Shown here in pieces: positions 46,690 to 55,830 of a DNA stretch of 64,000 nt. The stretch spans positions 62,001 through 126,000 of the forward strand of contig CAOPES010000005.1 of NCBI GenBank assembly GCA_948502395.1, written 5' to 3'. The position numbers were made by a program, and so were the translations under genes. Numbering within the stretch: the stretch's first letter is position 1; each line of letters starts with the position of its first letter. Origin of the DNA: an uncultured Clostridia bacterium. GTDB taxonomy: Bacteria > Bacillota > Clostridia > TANB77 > CAG-508. The notes beneath the pieces are model-generated. The model ran no database searches. It had not been told where the DNA came from and worked only from the letters and a program-made list of their open reading frames with translations.

Positions 46690-47151
46690 ATGGAAAAGAT
46701 AAGAGGTTTTGAAGTAGCAAAAGGATTTGAAGATAAAGGAATTAATTTACCAATTAGAAAAACAAAATATTCAGCAGGATATGACGTAGAAGCAGCAGAA
46801 GATATAACAATACCAAGCTTCAAAAAAGGTATGAACCCAACATTAGTAAAAACAGGAATAAAAGCATATATGGCAGATGACGAAGTTCTAATGTTATATA
46901 ACAGAAGTTCAAACCCAAAGAAAAAAGGGCTAATATTAGCAAATAGTGTAGGAGTAATAGACAAAGACTATTATGGAAATCCAGATAATGACGGACACAT
47001 TATGTTTGCATTTTACAATATAAAAGAAGAAGACATCGAAATAAAAAAAGGAGAAGCAATAGGACAAGGGGTATTCCAAAAATACTTTGTAACAGATGAC
47101 GATATTGCAGAAGGAGAAAGAGTTGGAGGATTTGGATCAACAAGTAAATAG
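46690..47151 (+). CDS. dut: dUTP diphosphatase
   Basis: Trimeric dUTPase, 153 residues, dUTP to dUMP + PPi. Motifs: SAGYDVEAAED (motif 1), YNRSSNPKKKGL (motif 2), GVIDKDYYGN (motif 3, catalytic D), GERVGGFGSTSK (motif 5, P-loop-like). RBS aaggaagg. Followed by a terminator. Confidence 0.93.
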   Translation: MEKIRGFEVAKGFEDKGINLPIRKTKYSAGYDVEAAEDITIPSFKKGMNPTLVKTGIKAYMADDEVLMLYNRSSNPKKKGLILANSVGVIDKDYYGNPDNDGHIMFAFYNIKEEDIEIKKGEAIGQGVFQKYFVTDDDIAEGERVGGFGSTSK

Positions 47152-47282
47152 AAGTAAAATTAAAGTTTCCAAACAAAATATAGAATACATAGTGCAAAAA
47201 GACTAAAAAAATAGTAAAAAAAATTAAAAAACTTTAAGGCTTACAGCCACAAGTGAAACAGGCTAAATATACATAAAAATAT

Positions 47283-47312
47283 AAAGGTAAAGGCTTTGAC
47301 TTTTACCTTTTT
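47283..47312 (+). terminator. Terminator after dut
   Basis: AAAGGTAA/TTACCTTT stem with T run. Confidence 0.7.
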
Positions 47313-47427
47313 TTGTAGTATAATAAATATGGTTAAAAAATCCAGTAAAGTTAGTAAGAGATTTTTTGTTACATAACTTTATTATCTTTTTTTCGCCAAT
47401 AAAAAATGCTGAAAGGAGTGAACTTAC

Positions 47428-47991
47428 ATGTTTAATGTAGGAGACAAAATTGTATATCCAATGCATGGAGCAGGGGTTATAGATTCAATAGAAGAAAAAG
47501 ATATATTAGGGGAGAAACAAGCTTACTATATTTTGAAAATGCCAGGGGAAGTAAAAGTAATGGTGCCAACAGCTAAGGCAGAAGAAATAGGGGTAAGAAA
47601 TATAATAGATAAAGGTTCAGCAGATAAAGTAATAGGTATACTAGAACAAGATGAAACAGTTATGGACAAAAACTGGAATAAGAGATATAGAGATAATATG
47701 GATAAAATGAAAAGCGGAGACATATATGAAATTGCAGATGTTGTTAGAAATTTAAGTTTTAAACAAAAAGAAAAAGGTCTATCAACAGGTGAGAAAAAGA
47801 TGCTTAATAATGCAAAACAAATTCTAGTAAGTGAATTAGTTTTAGCAGAACATGCATCACAAGAAGAAGTGGAACAATTAGTTGATAATAAAATCAATAC
47901 ATCTTATATGATGTTTAGAGCAGATGATATTCAACCTGAAAGTGTTGTTAATAAGTTTATTCCATTTGATGGAACAGGAACAAATGATTAA
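47428..47991 (+). CDS. CarD/CdnL family transcription factor
   Basis: 187 residues. N-terminal Tudor-like RNA-polymerase-binding domain (FNVGDKIVYPMHGAGVIDSIEEKD) and a helical C-terminal DNA-binding domain. It stabilises open complexes in other bacteria. RBS aaaggagt. Stands alone before the tRNA-Leu locus. Confidence 0.9.
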   Translation: MFNVGDKIVYPMHGAGVIDSIEEKDILGEKQAYYILKMPGEVKVMVPTAKAEEIGVRNIIDKGSADKVIGILEQDETVMDKNWNKRYRDNMDKMKSGDIYEIADVVRNLSFKQKEKGLSTGEKKMLNNAKQILVSELVLAEHASQEEVEQLVDNKINTSYMMFRADDIQPESVVNKFIPFDGTGTND

Positions 47992-47995
47992 AGGA

Positions 47996-48050
47996 AATGT
48001 CCATTTGGGACGTTTCCTTTTGGACATTTTGTCCATTCTGGGACACTTCT
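47996..48050. repeat. Type C palindromic repeat
   Basis: GGAAATGTCC...GGACATTTTGTCC...GGGACA; it begins just after the CarD stop. Confidence 0.75.
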
Positions 48051-48092
48051 TTGTACTTGGGGTTGTTTTTTTGATTTTTTTTTGAAATTGTA

Positions 48093-48121
48093 TTGACAAA
48101 TTTTTGTTGGCATATTATAAT
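48093..48121 (+). promoter_or_regulatory. Promoter of tRNA-Leu
   Basis: TTGACA, a 17-base spacer, TATAAT: both consensus. Confidence 0.85.
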
Positions 48122-48158
48122 ATGTATTGTCGTTAATAGATGACCAGTTCATTTTTAT

Positions 48159-48246
48159 GCAGATGTGGCGGAACTGGTAGACGCACAGGACTTAAAATCC
48201 TGCGGTTGAATAAACCGTGCCGGTTCGATTCCGGCCATCTGCACCA
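48159..48246 (+). tRNA. tRNA-Leu, anticodon UAA
   Basis: Full cloverleaf: acceptor GCAGATG/CATCTGC, anticodon stem CAGGA/TCCTG with loop CTTAAAA (anticodon TAA), long variable arm, GGTTCGATTCC T arm, encoded CCA. Its 3' end is the repeated unit in the following islands. Confidence 0.97.
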
Positions 48247-48351
48247 TAGACTTATCAAAGCTTTGAAGCAATTTGATAGGTTTATTTTTTTGCTCAAAAA
48301 TCAATAAATTTATGATGTCTAACAATTTTGTTATATTTTTTAAATTCTAAC
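48236..48351 (+). repeat. tRNA-Leu 3' end direct repeat (attL-like)
   Basis: 116 bases from CATCTGCACCA, including the tRNA terminator (ACTTATCAAA/TTTGATAGGT with T run). Nearly identical to 51930-52046. Confidence 0.88.
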
Positions 48352-48537
48352 TATTTATTGAATAAGAAATTAATTAATGATATAATACAGGAAAACTTTA
48401 TTAGTGCTTTTTTATCAAAGAACATGGATGTTGATAGAAGTAAAATAATAGACAAAAAAATTATAAAGATAGAGTTAATTAATTGAAATATATGAATAGT
48501 TAATAGATAGTAAGTAAATGTTTTTCTGGGGGGAAAC

Positions 48538-49666
48538 GTGAAAAGTGAAAAAATAGAAGAAGGCGAGATATTGAAGTTTGAAGCAATGAAAAGTTTTAAA
48601 TATATAAAGGACACGTTTGTTTAAAGATGAAATAACAGATATGCTGTTTGCAATAAAAAAATATGAACCAGCACCACAAAATATAGATTTTAAAGAAGAA
48701 TTATATGATAGATTTGTAGATGAAATAAAAATATTATTTAAAGTATCACATCCTAATATTGTTAGAATATACGATTATTATCTATATCCTAGTTATAAAG
48801 TAGGATATTTGCAAATGGAATATATTAATGGAACAGCAATTAATAAATATGTTCCTTTTCCATGGGATAAGAGTTGGGAAGAAATATTTATTGAAGTTAT
48901 AAAAACTTTTAAATATTTAGAAGAGAATAATATTCTACATAGGGATATTAGAGCTGAAAATCTATTACTAGATGAAAATTGTAACTTTAAATTAATAGAT
49001 TTTGGATTTGGAAAAATTACAAATAATAGTAGTAATATAGACTTTAAGTCAAAGAATAGCATTTTACTAAATTGGCCAGTAACTGAGATGCCAGAAGAAG
49101 TGGAGAAATCTCAAGATTATGATAATAAGACAGAAATATACTTTGTAGGTAAATTATTTTTTCATATTTTTAGAGAGAACAAAGTTGATTTTAAATACAA
49201 AACAATTATAGAAAAAATGATACAATATTCTTGTTTTGAAAGATACAACTCGTTTGAAGAAATTTATACAGATATTTCAAAAGGAATTTTTAATGAAATC
49301 AAGTTTTCTAATTATGAAAAAGGAACATACAGAAATTTTGCAGATTCATTGTATAATAATATCTTTGTATATACTGGTCCATATGAACTAAAAACTAATA
49401 TTGAACAAATAATAAATGATTTAGAAGACGTTGTAAAAGAAAACTCATTAGAGTTCTTCATACAATCAAATACAAAACTAATAAATTGTTTTGTATCCGG
49501 TTCATATAGATATAAAACAACTATAAGCATACAGGTTGAGATAGTAACAAAATTCTATGAATTCTTTATAAAATTATCAAGAGAAAAGCAAAAAAACTTA
49601 CTTGATAATTTGTATAATAGATTAAATACAATAAAAATAGAAAGAGAAGATGATTTACCATTTTAA
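48538..49666 (+). pseudogene. Protein kinase-like gene with deleted Gly loop
   Basis: Two overlapping frames. The first (GTG 48538, RBS gggg) gives MKSEKIEEGEILKFEAMKSF... then a stop at 48622. The second continues from about 48617 to 49666 and has kinase features: AIKKYE (Lys), a catalytic HRDIRAENLLLDE loop and DFGFG. The Gly-rich ATP loop expected between KYIKDT and LFKDEITD is missing, so a deletion, not an extra C, broke the frame. An atypical loop (HRDI/R) suggests divergence. Sits in the first tRNA-Leu island. Confidence 0.75.
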
Positions 49667-49698
49667 CATGTTAAATTTATAAAGAGGAGAGTGATTTT

Positions 49699-51042
49699 AT
49701 GGCAAATACTGAAACAAATAGAATTGAAAATAAAGAGCAACTAAATGAAGATTTTGAGCAAGAAGTTATTGCTTTTCTTAACTACAAAGAGGGTGGAATA
49801 ATTTATGTTGGAGTTAGAAAAGACGGACAAGTAGTTGGTCTTAAAGATATAGATTTGACGCAGTTACAAATAAAGGATAGAATTAAAAATAATATACAAC
49901 CATCTACTTTAGGATTATTTGATGTAATAGTGGAAACAATAGATAATAAAGAAGTAATAAAAGTTGTTATATCTAGTGGGACTGAAAAGCCTTACTATTT
50001 AAGAAAAAAAGGAAGAACTCCTGAAGGCTGTTACATTAGAATTGGTAGTAGCAAGGAAAGAATGACTTTTGATATGATTGATGAGATGTATGCTAGGCGT
50101 GTCAAAAATTCTTTAAAAGAAATAGAGTCTCCTAGACAAGATTTAACTTTTAGACAATTAAAAATTTATTATGAAGAAAATGGGATGAAACTGAATGATA
50201 ATTTTGCAAGAAATCTAAATCTTCTAACAGATGAAGGAAAATATAATTATAATGCTTATTTGCTTGCAGATGAAAATAATATATCAATAAAATTAGTTAA
50301 ATATTTAGGAACAAATAAATTAGAATTAATAGAGAATCATGAATATGGTTATTGTTGTATAATTACTGCAACGAATAGAATATTAGACAGATTAGTTGCA
50401 GAAAATACAGTATATGCAAAAATTGAATATAAAGGAAGAAAAGAAGTTGAAATGATTGATAGCAAAGCTTTAAAAGAAGCTGTTATAAATGCTATTGTTC
50501 ATAGCGATTATACTTATAATACTTCTCCAATAGTAGAATTGTATTCGGATAGAATTGAGATTACTTCTGGTGGTGGACTTCCTCAAGAGTTATCACAAGA
50601 AGAATTTTTAGAAGGTGTTACTGCTCCAAGAAACAAAGAGCTAATTAGAGTATTTAAAGACGTAGATTTAATTGAAAATATTGGCTCTGGAGTATTGAGA
50701 ATATTAGATGCTTATGATAAAAATTGCTTTAAATTTATGGAACATTTCTTAAGGGTTACTTTTAAATATAGAGAGAATCCTTTTAAATATGATTCTGAAA
50801 ATAAAGTGCCAACAAATGACACAATAAATGACACATTAAAAGACACATTAAAGTTAACTAAAAATGAACAACAAATTTTAAATTTGATAAAAAATAATAA
50901 TAGTATAACAAGAGAAGAAATAGTAAATAGAACAAAACTTTCAGATAGAACTATATCAAGAGTAATAAAACATTTGCAGGAAGAAAATATAATTTTAAGA
51001 GAAGGATCAAAGAAAACAGGTTATTGGAAAATAAAAACATAA
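49699..51042 (+). CDS. AlbA_2/Schlafen-like DNA-binding ATPase-domain protein
   Basis: 447 residues. N-terminal AlbA_2 (Slfn) fold (EQEVIAFLNYKEGGIIYVGVRKDGQVVG). A HATPase_c-like part has NAIVHSDY and ITSGGGLPQ. C-terminal winged helix (LTKNEQQILNLIKNNNSITREEIVNRT). Such proteins are usually called 'RNA-binding' or 'ATP-dependent DNA helicase-like' and sit in mobile and defence loci. RBS gaggag. Adjacent to the kinase remnant. Confidence 0.85.
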   Translation: MANTETNRIENKEQLNEDFEQEVIAFLNYKEGGIIYVGVRKDGQVVGLKDIDLTQLQIKDRIKNNIQPSTLGLFDVIVETIDNKEVIKVVISSGTEKPYYLRKKGRTPEGCYIRIGSSKERMTFDMIDEMYARRVKNSLKEIESPRQDLTFRQLKIYYEENGMKLNDNFARNLNLLTDEGKYNYNAYLLADENNISIKLVKYLGTNKLELIENHEYGYCCIITATNRILDRLVAENTVYAKIEYKGRKEVEMIDSKALKEAVINAIVHSDYTYNTSPIVELYSDRIEITSGGGLPQELSQEEFLEGVTAPRNKELIRVFKDVDLIENIGSGVLRILDAYDKNCFKFMEHFLRVTFKYRENPFKYDSENKVPTNDTINDTLKDTLKLTKNEQQILNLIKNNNSITREEIVNRTKLSDRTISRVIKHLQEENIILREGSKKTGYWKIKT

Positions 51043-51126
51043 TTAAGTTATACTAGTATTTTCTCGTAGATACCAAAAGGGAAAAATAGGTACTTATGGT
51101 GCTAATAAAACACAGAAATGTTAAAA

Positions 51127-51182
51127 CTTAAAATCCTGCGGATTAATAATCCGTGCCGGTTCGATTCCGGCCATCTACACCA
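51127..51182 (+). repeat. tRNA-Leu 3' fragment (att remnant)
   Basis: 56 bases matching the anticodon loop to CCA end of tRNA-Leu (CTTAAAATCCTGCGG to ACACCA) with a few changes. It marks an island end after the AlbA_2 gene. Confidence 0.9.
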
Positions 51183-51502
51183 AATTTTATAAATTTTTAA
51201 AGATATTGTAGATTATCATACAATATCTTAATTTATTTCAAAGTATTGTAAATACTATCTTTTAAAGGTATTACTCTTACAACCTCTTCTGTCTCAAGGA
51301 ATGGGCTGTTTTTACAATAATTCATTTTTACATTTTATATAAAACCTATTAGCAATGCATTAATAGAAGTGGTGTTGTAATGTTGAATATAATAAAAAAA
51401 CAGCCAAAGGCTACAAAATTTTTGGCTGGATTACATTTCGTTCAGTATAAAAATACTGGATTACAATAGGCAAAATCTATATCATAAGTTCGAAAGCAAA
51501 AA
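51183..51502. other. Intergenic stretch, nothing identified
   Basis: AT-rich, no convincing ORF or known element on either strand. A TTGGCTG/CAGCCAA pair at about 51405-51436 is the only notable symmetry. Confidence 0.5.
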
Positions 51503-51540
51503 TAAAAAAGCCCCGAAGGGCTGTAACAGTAAACTGTTAC
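51503..51540 (-). terminator. Terminator (minus strand)
   Basis: AGCCC-TTCG-GGGCT stem with T run when read on the minus strand; a second hairpin GTAACAG/CTGTTAC is adjacent. Confidence 0.85.
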
Positions 51541-51545
51541 TGAGG

Positions 51546-51731
51546 TTAAAACTTTACTCCGAGATATTGAGTTAAAACAAATAGAACTGTTGCAATTGCA
51601 AGAAACAGTTCTATTGCATACCCCATGAACCGTATTACTGCATTTTTGTCATTTATCATATTAGTAACAACTGATATAATAAATAAACAAAAAATCAATA
51701 GAGCGATTGCTGTTAAAAATGGATGTGCCAT
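51546..51731 (-). CDS. Small membrane protein
   Basis: 61 residues with two hydrophobic segments (about 3-22 and 36-58). Start ATG 51731 has aggagga upstream. One in-frame CGG (51630-51632) is read as Arg. Not recognised. Strong terminator follows. Confidence 0.65.
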   Translation of the reverse strand: MAHPFLTAIALLIFCLFIISVVTNMINDKNAVIRFMGYAIELFLAIATVLFVLTQYLGVKF

Positions 51732-51929
51732 AAGTTTATTCCTCCTAGAATTTGTTATAATTATATTATACAATGATTTTACATAAAATGCAAATAGAAT
51801 ATGGAACTGTATAAAATATAAATAATTTATATAATCCCTTAAAGTAAATATATATAAATTCCACTAAAATAATATAGATAAAGTCCAAAACACTTACAGC
51901 ATAAGCACTTACAAAATAACCAATTTGCT

Positions 51930-52046
51930 CATCTGCACCATAGACTTATCAAGGCTTTGAAGCAATTTGATAGGTTTATTTTTTTGCTCAAAAATCAATA
52001 AATTTTTTGATGTCTAACAATTTTGTTATATTTTTTAAATTCTAAC
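51930..52046 (+). repeat. tRNA-Leu 3' end direct repeat (attR-like)
   Basis: 117 bases nearly identical to 48236-48351, including CATCTGCACCA and the terminator. Flanks a 3.6-kb island. Confidence 0.88.
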
Positions 52047-52115
52047 ACTCTCCAACTTTTTAGTTTAACATATATAAAGAGCAAACAACAGTAAAAGAAA
52101 ATGGAGGACATTATT

Positions 52116-52457
52116 ATGTTAAGAAAATTCGCATTATGGTTTATCTGCTTTGGTTTGAGTTTCTTGGCTGAAAGCCTTGGCTTGGCTAAACAAGGAAAAG
52201 CTTTTCTGGTCATTTACTTAGGTGTGGCAGGTTTAATAATCGCTCTTTGGATTCTTATCTGCCTTTCTGCAGGCGATGATTTAGGAGAATGGATTGGATT
52301 TACAGTAATTGCAGCGATCGTTTATGGGATAGTAATTGCTATAAGCCTGTTTGCTACTTGGGGAGCTACAAAATTATTTAGTGTAGATTACTATGTAGCA
52401 TTCCAGATTATGACATTTGGTCAATGCCTGTGTTCTTCAAACAGGAAAGACGATTAA
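52116..52457 (+). CDS. Small membrane protein
   Basis: 113 residues with three hydrophobic segments. ATG 52116 has ggagg eight bases upstream. Not recognised. Terminator at 52488-52507. Confidence 0.65.
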   Translation: MLRKFALWFICFGLSFLAESLGLAKQGKAFLVIYLGVAGLIIALWILICLSAGDDLGEWIGFTVIAAIVYGIVIAISLFATWGATKLFSVDYYVAFQIMTFGQCLCSSNRKDD

Positions 52458-52487
52458 ACCACATTAAAAAGAAAATATTTTCTTTTC

Positions 52488-52507
52488 CTCGAAAGAGGTT
52501 TTTTTTT
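52488..52507 (+). terminator. Terminator
   Basis: CCTC-GAAA-GAGG stem with nine T. Confidence 0.85.
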
Positions 52508-52675
52508 GCCCTACTAATTTTGCAAACGTGTCTAGTTAGAGTATCAACGAATTATTTGTTCGAACTAATAAAATAGATACATATAAAAATCAATCAGTTA
52601 AATGGTTGGTTTTTTGTTAATATCATAAAAAGAAGACACTTATCATACAGTAAGTGCCTGATACTTTATGCGAAA

Positions 52676-53212
52676 TTATTCTTCAAGTGTCCAAACTTCA
52701 GTTTCTGTAATACATTCATTACCAGTAGCAGATGTGCTTGTTAAAACAAAACCATTTTGCTGTAAAAAGTCTTCGATTTCTCTGTGGATTTCATAAACAT
52801 CATATTTTTTATCTTCAATCCTTTTATTTTCTTTTTCCAAATTATCAACCTGAATTGTCAAATCACTTACTTGTTTTGATATTTCATCCAAATTCTTATT
52901 AATCTCACAAATCTTTTCTTTTTCTGATTTATTGTACCAAAAACGAAAAAGAGGTTTAGAGGGCTTAGATGCAATTAAAGCTTTTTTGTGTGAATTAATT
53001 TCATTGATTTGATTATTCAGATATTGAATTGTGGTTTTGTTCTGTTCACAAAGACGATTATATTTATCATATCGTGTGAGCGCAATACCCGTCCATTTTT
53101 TTTTCATTTCTTCTGACCGAAATCCATAAAAATGCACATAGCAGAATTTAATAGCAAGCCATCCATGTGGTACATAATCCCGATGTTCGATTTTTGCAGT
53201 AGTTTTTTTCAT
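52676..53212 (-). CDS. Coiled-coil protein of unknown function
   Basis: 178 residues. A long heptad-rich region (about 45-150, NKNLDEISKQVSDLTIQVDNLEKENKRIE..) indicates a coiled coil; the N-terminus is basic. Two in-frame CGG codons (53117-53119 and 53180-53182) are read as Arg. Start ATG 53212 with ggagg. Accessory island gene. Confidence 0.7.
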   Translation of the reverse strand: MKKTTAKIEHRDYVPHGWLAIKFCYVHFYGFRSEEMKKKWTGIALTRYDKYNRLCEQNKTTIQYLNNQINEINSHKKALIASKPSKPLFRFWYNKSEKEKICEINKNLDEISKQVSDLTIQVDNLEKENKRIEDKKYDVYEIHREIEDFLQQNGFVLTSTSATGNECITETEVWTLEE

Positions 53213-53422
53213 GACTAATTTCCTCCTGTATAACATACTGTTTCACATAAAATTTAAAAATTTTAACAATGATATTATATCAGAATTTTATATAAATTGC
53301 AATGATTTACATAACAATTATAGACAATTATAGTATTAAACTAAATATGTTAAGCCTTAAAGTTCTATAAAAAATATAGATAATAGCTTACAGCACAAAC
53401 AATTACAAATAGTAAATTTGCT

Positions 53423-53433
53423 CATCTGTACCA
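53423..53433 (+). repeat. Third tRNA-Leu 3' end remnant
   Basis: CATCTGTACCA, preceded by about 40 bases similar to those before 51930 (CTTACAGCA..ATTACAAA..ATTTGCT). Marks the far end of the second island. Confidence 0.6.
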
Positions 53434-53448
53434 CACAGTATAAAAATA

Positions 53449-53480
53449 AAAACCTGCTTACAATTCAGTAAGCAGGTTTT
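53449..53480. terminator. Bidirectional terminator
   Basis: AAAACCTGCTTA/TAAGCAGGTTTT stem with A/T runs on both sides. Confidence 0.85.
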
Positions 53481-53488
53481 GGTAAATA

Positions 53489-55024
53489 TCAAACTTCCAA
53501 AAGAAGAAGAGCAGTATAAATATTAAAAATAGCCCTAACAAGTTTCTCATCTTCAACAGAAAAAGAAACCCTTCCAACAAGTTCATTTTCATAAGGCCAC
53601 GAAATAGACTGACCAACCAAAAAACGAGTTCGAGAAGTACAATAAAAAAATTTAAGAAGATCTTCATCAGTTTCAATACACTTTCCCTTATACTTCATTC
53701 CCTTAATTCCAGTAAAATCAAGAATTGCAAAATAACCTGACTGAGGTTCTAAATTTTCAGGGAAATCCACAAAAGGAAGACCACATAATATTTTAGAAGC
53801 ATTTTCAGGTCCTAAAATATCAGTAACAGTTTTAAGAATTTTTTCTTTAAATCTACTATCAACTACATCAATTCCAGAGACAAGCGACTTCAACAAATTA
53901 AATTTGTAAAGATAAATATTTCGTAATTCTTCAAAATAAATATCATAAGCTTCATATCTCTCATTTGTAGCATTAAATGCGCCACCAAGAGCCCTTCCAA
54001 TAATATCAGGAGCAGAGTCCATTTCTTGAAAAGTTTTGTTTATAATCTCTCTAATGATAATCTCATCAGCAACTACAAATCCAGCTCTTAAAGATGCCAT
54101 TGAATAGCTTTTAGAAAGTCCAAAAAGTGAAATTGTATTCCTAAACATTCCTGGAATAGTGCTAATTGGCATTGCGATGTTATTTTTATCATAAGAGATA
54201 TCCCGATAAATCAGGTCATCAATAATAAAAACACCACGTTCTTTACATATTTCTGCAATTTGAAATAAAAGAGAATACTCATTTTTTCCCATTACTTTTC
54301 CAGTAGGATTATTAGGGTTTGCATTTAAAAATGCAACAACTCTTGGAACATAACCTTTTCTACGGTTATAAACTTGTTGCAAACTCTCATTTATTTGGTC
54401 AATTCGCATTGCAAGTTTAGTAGGATTTACTAAAAAGTTATCTTCTTTTTCAAGGTTCAAAACTTCTACTTCTGCGCCAGCGCGTTCAGCTCTGATAGTA
54501 AAAAGTCCATAGTTTGGGCCAGTTACTAAAACGACATCACCAGGTCTAGATATAATGTTTATAATTTGATTAAACAATACAGATGTAGAAACTGAAAAAG
54601 TTATATTATGAACAGATAGTCCTTTTTCGTCGATATCAGAAAAGGAATATGGTTCAGTGTTGATAAAACCTTCTTTTTCTACATAGTCAAGTAATTGCTT
54701 TCTTATGTTGTCATCTCCTTCTGTATATGGATAACGATACATTAAATCATTATCTAGTGAGCTTTTCATAGCTGATATAGCTGGTGGGAAAGGCTTAAAT
54801 GATACAGGATTTCCAGTACCAAGGTCTGTGTCAGGCATTTCTACAATGTTTTCATCACGCACCTCGTATCCGTAAAAGTCAATTGCATCTGCAATTGATT
54901 GTACAGTTGGATTAAATTGTTCTCCATCAGTACGAATACCAATATTAGGTAAGCCAAATCGGCGATCCTTTAAATAAGGACGGTCCCGTAACAGTCTGTC
55001 AAGCGAACTTGATTTTGTAAGCAT
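53489..55024 (-). CDS. PLP-dependent aminotransferase, class I
   Basis: 511 residues, close in length and pattern to bifunctional aspartate transaminase/4-decarboxylases (AspD), which I consider likely but unproven. The PLP lysine sits in GLSKSYSMASLRAGF; the NPNNPTG and DDLIYRD motifs are present. Start ATG 55024 with aggaggt. Two CGG codons (54203-54205 in IYRDIS, 54986-54988 in LLRDRP) are read as Arg at conserved places, so CGG has a normal reading in a core gene. Confidence 0.85.
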   Translation of the reverse strand: MLTKSSSLDRLLRDRPYLKDRRFGLPNIGIRTDGEQFNPTVQSIADAIDFYGYEVRDENIVEMPDTDLGTGNPVSFKPFPPAISAMKSSLDNDLMYRYPYTEGDDNIRKQLLDYVEKEGFINTEPYSFSDIDEKGLSVHNITFSVSTSVLFNQIINIISRPGDVVLVTGPNYGLFTIRAERAGAEVEVLNLEKEDNFLVNPTKLAMRIDQINESLQQVYNRRKGYVPRVVAFLNANPNNPTGKVMGKNEYSLLFQIAEICKERGVFIIDDLIYRDISYDKNNIAMPISTIPGMFRNTISLFGLSKSYSMASLRAGFVVADEIIIREIINKTFQEMDSAPDIIGRALGGAFNATNERYEAYDIYFEELRNIYLYKFNLLKSLVSGIDVVDSRFKEKILKTVTDILGPENASKILCGLPFVDFPENLEPQSGYFAILDFTGIKGMKYKGKCIETDEDLLKFFYCTSRTRFLVGQSISWPYENELVGRVSFSVEDEKLVRAIFNIYTALLLLEV

Positions 55025-55133
55025 AATTTTACCTCCTATTATGAATGTGATTATTATACTATATAAAAGGGGAAAAGTCAATGTTATGTAAAACGTACAA
55101 ATCATACATAATATGAAAATTTTTAGTATTCTA

Positions 55134-55162
55134 TTGACAAAAACAAACAAAAAGAATATAAT
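55134..55162 (+). promoter_or_regulatory. Promoter of nadD-nadE
   Basis: TTGACA, a 17-base spacer, TATAAT. Confidence 0.8.
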
Positions 55163-55212
55163 AATAATGTCTTATTAACAAAAAGATAAAAACAAAAAAG
55201 GAAGTGATATTA

Positions 55213-55824
55213 TTGAAAGAAAAAAGCTCAATAGTAGTATTCGGTGGCTCATTCAATCCACCACTAAATTCTCACTTTGCAATAGCAGAACAAGTACTAA
55301 ACCAATATAAAGAAGTAGAAAAAGTAATATTTGTGCCAGTAAACCACAATTATCCAAAAAAAGGATTAGAAAAAAACAAATATAGGTACAATATGTTAAA
55401 AATGATAACAGATAAAAACAACAAATTTCTACTATCAGATATTGATATGGAAGGAAATAAATCACTAAATACAATAGAAATACTAAGAAAAGTGCAAAAA
55501 CAATTTCCTGATAAGCAAGTAAGTTTTATAATAGGAAGTGACAACCTAAAAGAACTAAACACATGGAAAAACTCAGAAGAACTAATTAGTAACTATAAAA
55601 TTTTAGTAATGGAAAGAAACAATGACAAGTTAGAAGAAATAATCAATCAAAATGAACTATTAAAAAAATATAAAGAAAACATAAAAAAGATAAACGAGGA
55701 AATAAGAAGTAACTACAATTCTACATATGTAAGGGCACAAATAAAAAATGGAAAAAGCGTTAGATATTTACTTCCAGACGAGATATACGAATATATAGAA
55801 AAAAATAATTTATACAAGGAGTGA
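55213..55824 (+). CDS. nadD: Nicotinate-nucleotide adenylyltransferase-like protein
   Basis: 203 residues, nucleotidyltransferase superfamily. Motif GGSFNPPLNSHFAIAEQVL corresponds to GGTFDPxHxGH, with Ser for the first His. SFIIGSDNL and the SSTYVRAQI-like end (NSTYVRAQIKNGKSVRYLLPDE) fit NadD. TTG start at 55213 with ggaagtg. Stop is six bases before nadE, so the pair makes NAD from nicotinate mononucleotide. Confidence 0.8.
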   Translation: MKEKSSIVVFGGSFNPPLNSHFAIAEQVLNQYKEVEKVIFVPVNHNYPKKGLEKNKYRYNMLKMITDKNNKFLLSDIDMEGNKSLNTIEILRKVQKQFPDKQVSFIIGSDNLKELNTWKNSEELISNYKILVMERNNDKLEEIINQNELLKKYKENIKKINEEIRSNYNSTYVRAQIKNGKSVRYLLPDEIYEYIEKNNLYKE

Positions 55825-55830
55825 AAAATT

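Noticed and set aside
51127..51182. A second tRNA gene
   Set aside because: Only the anticodon loop to 3' end is present; the 5' half is missing, so it is an att remnant.
52636..52655. Terminator hairpin CACTTA/TAAGTG
   Set aside because: Short stem without a clear T run; kept out of the feature list.
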